The translations under genes and the position numbers were made by a program. The notes below the pieces were generated by a model, which made no database searches, was not told where the DNA came from, and was given only the letters and a program-made list of their open reading frames with translations. A stretch of DNA of 6,840 nucleotides from Lysobacterales bacterium (GTDB lineage Bacteria; Pseudomonadota; Gammaproteobacteria; Xanthomonadales; Xanthomonadaceae): NCBI GenBank assembly GCA_015655035.1, contig JAATFS010000244.1, positions 1 through 6,840 on the forward strand, in the 5' to 3' direction. Shown piece after piece: positions 1-6,840 of this stretch (positions are counted from its first letter, which is position 1; each line of letters opens with the position of its first letter).

Positions 1-1618
<1,618 letters not shown>

Positions 1619-1681
1619 CTCGAAAACTTGGAGTGGGACTGCAAGAGCCTATCTGCGTTGGCGGATCCCCAATGGCGCCGT

Positions 1682-3082
1682 CTACTCCATTCCCAGTTTC
1701 TTGAGCTTGTAGCGCAGTGCGCGGAAGGTGATGCCCAGCTTGGCCGCGGTACGGGTCTTGTTCCAGCGGTTTTCTTCCAGGGCCTTCTGGATCGCGGCGC
1801 GCTCCATCTGCTCGATATAGGACGGCAGCGCCGACGAAGCCGGGTCGATATCCACCACCGCTTCATGGGTGCCCGGTGCTTCGGCCGGGACATCGCCAGC
1901 GGCGGGTGGACGCCTGCCGCCATGATCGGGCAAGCGCAGGTCCTCGACGCCGATGTGGTCGTCTTCGGCCAGCGCCAGTGCCCGTTCGAGGATGTTTTCC
2001 AGTTCGCGCACATTGCCGGGGAAGCCATAGCGTGCCAAGGCCTCCAGCGCCGCTGGCGACAGCAGCGGAATCGGCCGCTGGTGGCCGGGGGCCAGTCGCG
2101 CCAGGATCGCCGCGGTCAGCTGCGGCAGGTCGCCATTGCGTTCGCGCAACGGCGGCACGCGTAGTTCGATCACGTTGATGCGGTAGTAGAGGTCGTGGCG
2201 GAAGCGGCCGTCGTCCACCAGCTCGCTCAGGTCCTTGTGCGTGGCCGACAGCACGCGGATGTCCACGGGCACCTCGTTGGCGGCGCCGACCGGGCGGACT
2301 TTCTTTTCCTGGATGGCGCGCAGCAGTTTGACCTGCATCTGCAGTGGCAGCTCGGCGATCTCGTCCAGGAACAGCGTGCCGCCATGGGCGACCTGGAACA
2401 GGCCCGGCTTATCGGCATGCGCGCCACTGAAACTGCCGCGCTTGTGCCCGAAAAACTCGCTTTCCATCAGTTCGGCCGGAATTGCGCCGCAATTGACCGG
2501 CACGAACGGGCCGTTGCTGCGTGCGCCCAGTTCGTGGATGGTGCGTGCGACCAGCTCCTTGCCGACGCCGGACTCGCCCAGGATGTAGACCGGTGCCTGG
2601 CTGCGCGCGACCTTGCCGATGGTGGTACGCAGGGTTTCCATCGCTGGCGAATCACCGAGCAGGCGGCTGGCGCGCTCCGCCGAGGGCGGTGGCGGGGCCG
2701 GGCGCTCACTGTTGTTGAGCTCCAGTGCATGCTTGACCAAGCCGCGCAATACGTTGATGTCCACCGGCTTGCCGACGAAGTCGAACGCGCCGGCTTTCAG
2801 CGCTTCCACTGCCAGGTCCATGCTGCCGAAGGCGGTGATCATCGCCACCGGGGTCTTCGGATAATGGCGGGCAATCTCGGTGACCAGCTCGATACCGTTG
2901 CCGTCGGGCAGGCGCATATCGGTGATGCACAGATCGTAGGTATTGCTGGCCAGCAACTCGCGGGCCTCGGCCAGGTTCGCGGCGGTGCTGATGCGCAGGC
3001 CCATGCGGCCGAGCGTCAATACAAGCAGCTCGCGGATGTCACGTTCGTCGTCGACGACCAGTGCGCTTCGGGTCTCGTTCAT
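1682..3082 (-). CDS. pilR: Sigma-54-dependent response regulator PilR
   Basis: NtrC-family transcription activator, the partner of PilS. In Pseudomonas it activates sigma-54 transcription of the pilin gene pilA, and the same role is inferred here. The 466 residues are full length, with three domains. The receiver (about 6-120) has the acidic pair Asp11/Asp12, phospho-acceptor Asp55 in ITDMRLPDG, Thr83 and Lys105. The AAA+ domain (about 140-370) has Walker A GESGVGKE (169-176), a sigma-54 contact loop reading GSFSGA (216-221), Walker B GGTLFLDE (234-241), arginine-finger region GRFRHDLYYR (292-301) and sensor II GFPGNVRELEN (353-363). The C-terminal Fis-type helix-turn-helix is at about 440-466. 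A Pro/Ala-rich linker (about 385-420) precedes it. The ATG at 3082 puts the receiver right at the N-terminus and is the only sensible start, because an in-frame stop lies about 40 nt upstream. No clear Shine-Dalgarno precedes it. It lies 64 bp downstream of pilS, presumably in the same operon. Confidence 0.96.
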   Translation of the reverse strand: MNETRSALVVDDERDIRELLVLTLGRMGLRISTAANLAEARELLASNTYDLCITDMRLPDGNGIELVTEIARHYPKTPVAMITAFGSMDLAVEALKAGAFDFVGKPVDINVLRGLVKHALELNNSERPAPPPPSAERASRLLGDSPAMETLRTTIGKVARSQAPVYILGESGVGKELVARTIHELGARSNGPFVPVNCGAIPAELMESEFFGHKRGSFSGAHADKPGLFQVAHGGTLFLDEIAELPLQMQVKLLRAIQEKKVRPVGAANEVPVDIRVLSATHKDLSELVDDGRFRHDLYYRINVIELRVPPLRERNGDLPQLTAAILARLAPGHQRPIPLLSPAALEALARYGFPGNVRELENILERALALAEDDHIGVEDLRLPDHGGRRPPAAGDVPAEAPGTHEAVVDIDPASSALPSYIEQMERAAIQKALEENRWNKTRTAAKLGITFRALRYKLKKLGME

Positions 3083-3126
3083 GAATGCGAAGATAGCCCA
3101 GTGCGGCGATGACCTTCAAATTGCAT
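3079..3126 (-). other. Possible 15-codon open frame overlapping the pilR start
   Basis: In the pilS-pilR gap an ATG at 3126 opens a 15-codon frame (MQFEGHRRTGLSSHS) whose TGA overlaps the pilR ATG as ATGA. That arrangement could couple pilR translation to a leader peptide, and pilR has no visible ribosome binding site of its own. However, the only purine-rich run upstream (GAAGAAA) is a poor Shine-Dalgarno, and frames this short occur often by chance. I do not recognise the peptide and see no sign that it is conserved. Confidence 0.15.
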
Positions 3127-3146
3127 GTGGATTTCTTCGAGCTGGA

Positions 3147-4760
3147 TCACGCTGGAAGCAAACTATGCGGGCCAGGCAGGATGACCCGGAAACACGCGCC
3201 GCCGTGCGCGCTGGAGACGTATTCCAGGCGCGCCTGGTTGGCGCCGCACAGTTCCCGGGCGATATACAGGCCCAGGCCGGTGCCATGCTCGGAGGTGGTG
3301 AAGAACGGACGAAACAGTTGCGCGACCACGGCTTCGGGGATGCCGGGTCCGTGATCCATCACATCAACCACGGCGTTTCGGCCCTGGACCGCCACCCGTA
3401 GCTGCACGCGTGCGGGTTCTTCCTGGATGCGGCCGTATTTGAGGGCGTTGTGCACCAGCGCGGTCAGCAGCTGGTGCAGGTGTTTGGGGTCGACCAATGC
3501 CGGCGCAGGCGAATGCCCGGTCAGGGCCTCCAGGCTGTCGGTTTCGATCGACAGCGTGCTGCGGTACTCGCCGACGAAGTTGCGCACGAACTCGGCCAGG
3601 TCCAGGTTCTCGGGGTTGGCGCGCTCGCGCCGCGCCAGCCCCAGCACGCTCTCCACGATGCCGTTGGTGCGCTGGCACTGCTGCTGGATGATCTGTAGCA
3701 GGCGGCGGTCGCCCTCGCTGATATCGGTGGATTCCTCGAGCAACTGCGAGGCATAGCTGATGGCGGTCAGCGGGTTGCGGATTTCGTGGGCCAGACTGGC
3801 GGAAAATCGCCCCATCGCCGACAACGTCAGCGATTCGGCGCGGCGCGACACCACCGTCGCATCGTCCAGGAATACCAGCGCCAGGTCGCTGTCGGCCAGC
3901 AGCCGGGCGAAGCGGGGCAGGACTTCGGGGTGCTCCGGCAACAATTGCAGCGGGGTTTCCACGGGAGGATGGCCGTTGCGCCAGTACTGCAGCCGGCGCG
4001 ACAGCTCCGGTGCGGCGTCGGCGAGGTCGAGTTGGCCGCTGGCGAGCTGGCCGGCGCCGGCGCCGATCAGGGCAGAAGCCGCCTCATTGGCCATGCTCAC
4101 GCGATTGGCACCGTCCACCACGATCACGCCCGTGCGCATGCGCCGGATGATCAGCTCGTTGATCTCGACCAGATTCGCGACTGCAGCGCCACGGCGCTCG
4201 GCCAGCGCCTGGTTGCTGCGCGCGCGCAGGCCGATCTGATGGCAGATATAGGCGGTTGCGACATAGCTGGTGGCAAACATCGCCAGCTCGGCCAGGCTGC
4301 GTATGGCAACGTCGCCGGTCAATTGTGTCCACAGGTATTCCAGCACGATGGCGATGCTGGCGACCGCGGCGAGAGCCATGCCGTAGCGCAGCCGCAGCAG
4401 CATGGCGGCGGCTGCGACGTTGAACAGCAGCATCATCGCGATGCCGGCGCTGGCGTCGGGCAGCGCATGCGCTGCCAGGGTGGCGGCGACGATGTCGATG
4501 CTGACGCTGAACAGCACGATCGGGGTCAGCCAACGTTCCTTGCGGCCCCAGATCAACAACGCCACGGCCAGGGTGGCATAGGCGATTGCCACGTTGGCGG
4601 CAAGTCGGGGGTGGCGGGGAGCGCCGATCAGCTCGGTCAACGGGCTGAACACCAGCGCGGCGATCAACCCGGCGCCCAGCAGCCTGTACAGCGCAAAGAA
4701 ATACAGCTCGCGCTGCGGAATCGATTCGATCCGGTCGATGAACGAGGTGCGGGAAGGCAC
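3147..4760 (-). CDS. pilS: Membrane sensor histidine kinase PilS
   Basis: Sensor kinase that phosphorylates or dephosphorylates PilR to control pilin transcription; in Pseudomonas it senses pilin in the inner membrane. From the GTG at 4760 it is 537 residues, close to the usual PilS length. An N-terminal block of about six hydrophobic segments (roughly 21-41, 52-71, 79-100, 104-122, 128-148, 158-178) is followed by a cytoplasmic PAS-like region (about 195-300). The kinase core has H box ASLAHEIRNPL (321-331, His325), N box VHNALKYG (436-443, Asn438), G1 box DHGPGIP (469-475), F box LFRPFFTT (482-489) and G2 box HGTGLGL (492-498). The frame stays open far upstream with no better start. The GTG is chosen because AAGGGGA lies 7 nt before it and it gives the expected N-terminus MPSRTSFIDRI just before the first membrane segment. 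The promoter would lie in the gap facing sucC. Confidence 0.95.
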   Translation of the reverse strand: MPSRTSFIDRIESIPQRELYFFALYRLLGAGLIAALVFSPLTELIGAPRHPRLAANVAIAYATLAVALLIWGRKERWLTPIVLFSVSIDIVAATLAAHALPDASAGIAMMLLFNVAAAAMLLRLRYGMALAAVASIAIVLEYLWTQLTGDVAIRSLAELAMFATSYVATAYICHQIGLRARSNQALAERRGAAVANLVEINELIIRRMRTGVIVVDGANRVSMANEAASALIGAGAGQLASGQLDLADAAPELSRRLQYWRNGHPPVETPLQLLPEHPEVLPRFARLLADSDLALVFLDDATVVSRRAESLTLSAMGRFSASLAHEIRNPLTAISYASQLLEESTDISEGDRRLLQIIQQQCQRTNGIVESVLGLARRERANPENLDLAEFVRNFVGEYRSTLSIETDSLEALTGHSPAPALVDPKHLHQLLTALVHNALKYGRIQEEPARVQLRVAVQGRNAVVDVMDHGPGIPEAVVAQLFRPFFTTSEHGTGLGLYIARELCGANQARLEYVSSAHGGACFRVILPGPHSLLPA

Positions 4761-4767
4761 GCCGGAA

Positions 4768-4774
4768 TCCCCTT
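4768..4774 (-). promoter_or_regulatory. Ribosome binding site deciding the pilS GTG start
   Basis: On the minus strand AAGGGGA sits 7 nt upstream of the GTG at 4760, a good Shine-Dalgarno match at good spacing. It decides the pilS start, because no in-frame ATG lies near the N-terminus. Confidence 0.6.
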
Positions 4775-4793
4775 CAGGCTGTGGTGGGTGCCG

Positions 4794-4799
4794 AGTATA
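4794..4799 (-). promoter_or_regulatory. Candidate -10 element for pilSR
   Basis: TATACT on the minus strand matches five of six bases of the sigma-70 -10 consensus. It would start transcription about 25-30 nt before the pilS GTG. No recognisable -35 lies 16-19 bp further upstream, and there is no extended TG. It could be a weak or activator-dependent promoter, or chance. Confidence 0.3.
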
Positions 4800-4890
4800 G
4801 GTGGAGGCGTACGGCGGCGGCCTTCGGCGATTCCTCGCAGCGTTCGATGGTGACTGGTTTAGGTCATCCGGGCGGGCTGGAAAGGAAGTT

Positions 4891-4919
4891 TTGCGCCGCC
4901 GGGCGCGGTCGGCGACAAT
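4891..4919 (+). promoter_or_regulatory. Candidate sigma-70 promoter for sucCD
   Basis: TTGCGC (4891-4896) and GACAAT (4914-4919) are separated by exactly 17 bp and match the sigma-70 -35 and -10 hexamers at four and five positions. Transcription would begin near 4926, giving a leader of about 78 nt before sucC. The leader contains two small GC-rich hairpins (4948-4960 and 4968-4978). I see no sigma-54 (-24/-12) motif in this gap. The assignment rests on sequence match and spacing only. Confidence 0.45.
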
Positions 4920-5003
4920 GGGCGGCCCGCTCGCGCCGCATAGGGCTCCGCCTCGGGCGGTATTCTTCCGCGCAGCGGTCGTTCCCTTTTCCCACGGTGA
5001 CGC

Positions 5004-6167
<1,164 letters not shown>

Positions 6168-6181
6168 ACCCCCACGAGACT

Positions 6182-6187
6182 AGGAAG
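6182..6187 (+). promoter_or_regulatory. Ribosome binding site of sucD
   Basis: AGGAAG in the 25-bp sucC-sucD gap ends 5 nt before the sucD ATG. It is a much stronger site than the one before sucC, so the alpha subunit has its own efficient initiation site. Confidence 0.7.
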
Positions 6188-6192
6188 AATTC

Positions 6193-6840
6193 ATGTCTGT
6201 TCTGATCAACAAGAATACGAAGGTCATCGTCCAGGGCTTTACCGGCCAGCAGGGCACCTTCCATGCCACCCAGATGGTGGAATACGGCACCCAGGTCGTC
6301 GGCGGCGTGACCCCCGGCAAGGGTGGCACCACCCACATCGAACTGCCGGTGTTCAACACCGTGCGTGAAGCGGTCGAGTCTACCGGCGCCGACGCGTCGG
6401 TGATCTACGTGCCACCGCCGTTCGCGGCCGATGCGATCCTGGAAGCGGCTGCGGCCGGCATCAAGGTCATCGTCTGTATCACCGAGGGCATCCCGGTGCT
6501 GGACATGCTGCGCGTCAAGAACGTGCTCAAGTCGCATCCGGACGTGGTCCTGGTCGGGCCGAACTGCCCCGGCGTGATCACCCCGGGCGAATGCAAGATC
6601 GGCATCATGCCGGGTCACATCCACCAGCCGGGCAAGATCGGCATCGTCTCGCGCTCGGGCACGCTGACCTATGAAGCGGTCAAGCAGACCACCGCCGCCG
6701 GCCTGGGCCAGTCCACCGTCATCGGTATCGGTGGCGACCCGATCAATGGCCTGAACTTCGTTGACTGCCTGAAGCTGTTCAACGAAGACCCGCAGACCGA
6801 AGGCATCATCATGGTGGGCGAGATCGGCGGCGACGCCGAG
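6193..6840 (+). CDS. sucD: Succinyl-CoA synthetase alpha subunit, 3'-truncated by the window
   Basis: CoA-binding, transiently phosphorylated subunit that pairs with SucC. The first 216 codons are present and the frame is open at the right edge. Family members are about 290 residues, so about 75 are missing, including the expected active-site histidine (near residue 248, by analogy with His246 in E. coli). Visible: the Rossmann CoA-binding domain with GFTGQQGTFH (15-24) and TPGKGG (40-45, Lys43), the PPPFAADAI stretch (74-82), CITEGIP (95-101), VGPNCPG (121-127, Cys125), SRSGTLTYE (153-161), GIGGDPING (178-186) and GEIGGDAE (209-216). Glu210 aligns with the E. coli glutamate that positions the phosphohistidine. 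The ATG at 6193 follows a good Shine-Dalgarno and matches the family N-terminus. It is co-transcribed with sucC. Confidence 0.97.
   Translation, partial: MSVLINKNTKVIVQGFTGQQGTFHATQMVEYGTQVVGGVTPGKGGTTHIELPVFNTVREAVESTGADASVIYVPPPFAADAILEAAAAGIKVIVCITEGIPVLDMLRVKNVLKSHPDVVLVGPNCPGVITPGECKIGIMPGHIHQPGKIGIVSRSGTLTYEAVKQTTAAGLGQSTVIGIGGDPINGLNFVDCLKLFNEDPQTEGIIMVGEIGGDAE

Noticed and set aside
1656..1674. Possible hairpin CGTTGG-N7-CCAATG in the pilB-pilR gap as a bidirectional terminator.
   Set aside because: The stem is six pairs including a G-T wobble and has no following T-tract on either strand, so it is too weak to call.
2195..3112. A 305-codon plus-strand open frame antisense to pilR.
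   Set aside because: It lies wholly over pilR, whose domains and catalytic motifs are unmistakable. The antisense product is rich in Gln, His, Ala and Arg with no recognisable domain.
3673..3690. A TGGCAC on the plus strand resembling the -24 half of a sigma-54 promoter.
   Set aside because: It is inside pilS on the opposite strand, and the expected TTGC element at -12 is absent.
3786..4853. A 355-codon plus-strand open frame antisense to pilS.
   Set aside because: It is a shadow of pilS, with Gln/Gly/His-rich low-complexity translation and no family resemblance; the complementary strand carries the conserved kinase boxes.

Overview
This window is a GC-rich chromosomal segment from a gammaproteobacterium, most likely of the Xanthomonadaceae/Lysobacteraceae (Xanthomonas, Stenotrophomonas, Pseudoxanthomonas and relatives). 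I infer this from the gene order pilB, pilR, pilS, sucC, sucD, which I know from that family, and from how closely the proteins resemble xanthomonad versions. I cannot fix the genus from the sequence alone. I see no mobile elements, tRNA or rRNA genes, CRISPR arrays or phage genes, and coding density is high.

Layout: the left end (1-1618, + strand) is pilB, the type IV pilus extension ATPase, missing roughly its first 40 codons beyond the left edge. It converges across a 63-bp gap on pilR (1682-3082, - strand), an NtrC-type sigma-54 activator. Upstream of pilR on the same strand, 64 bp away, is pilS (3147-4760), its membrane histidine kinase. A 243-bp intergenic region (4761-5003) separates pilS from the divergent sucC (5004-6167, + strand) and sucD (6193 to the right edge, truncated). 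These encode the beta and alpha subunits of succinyl-CoA synthetase.

The first three genes form one functional set. PilB powers pilus assembly. PilS and PilR are the two-component pair that, in Pseudomonas and relatives, drives sigma-54-dependent transcription of the major pilin gene pilA, which is not in this window. sucCD is an unrelated TCA-cycle operon that shares only the divergent promoter region with pilSR.

This looks like an ordinary conserved core region and I found no new system. The points most worth a second look are a Ser-for-Thr variant in the PilR sigma-54 contact loop, a tiny open frame whose stop overlaps the pilR start (pilR has no visible ribosome binding site), the acidic linker and degenerate nucleotide-motif region of PilB, and the compact divergent pilSR/sucCD control region.
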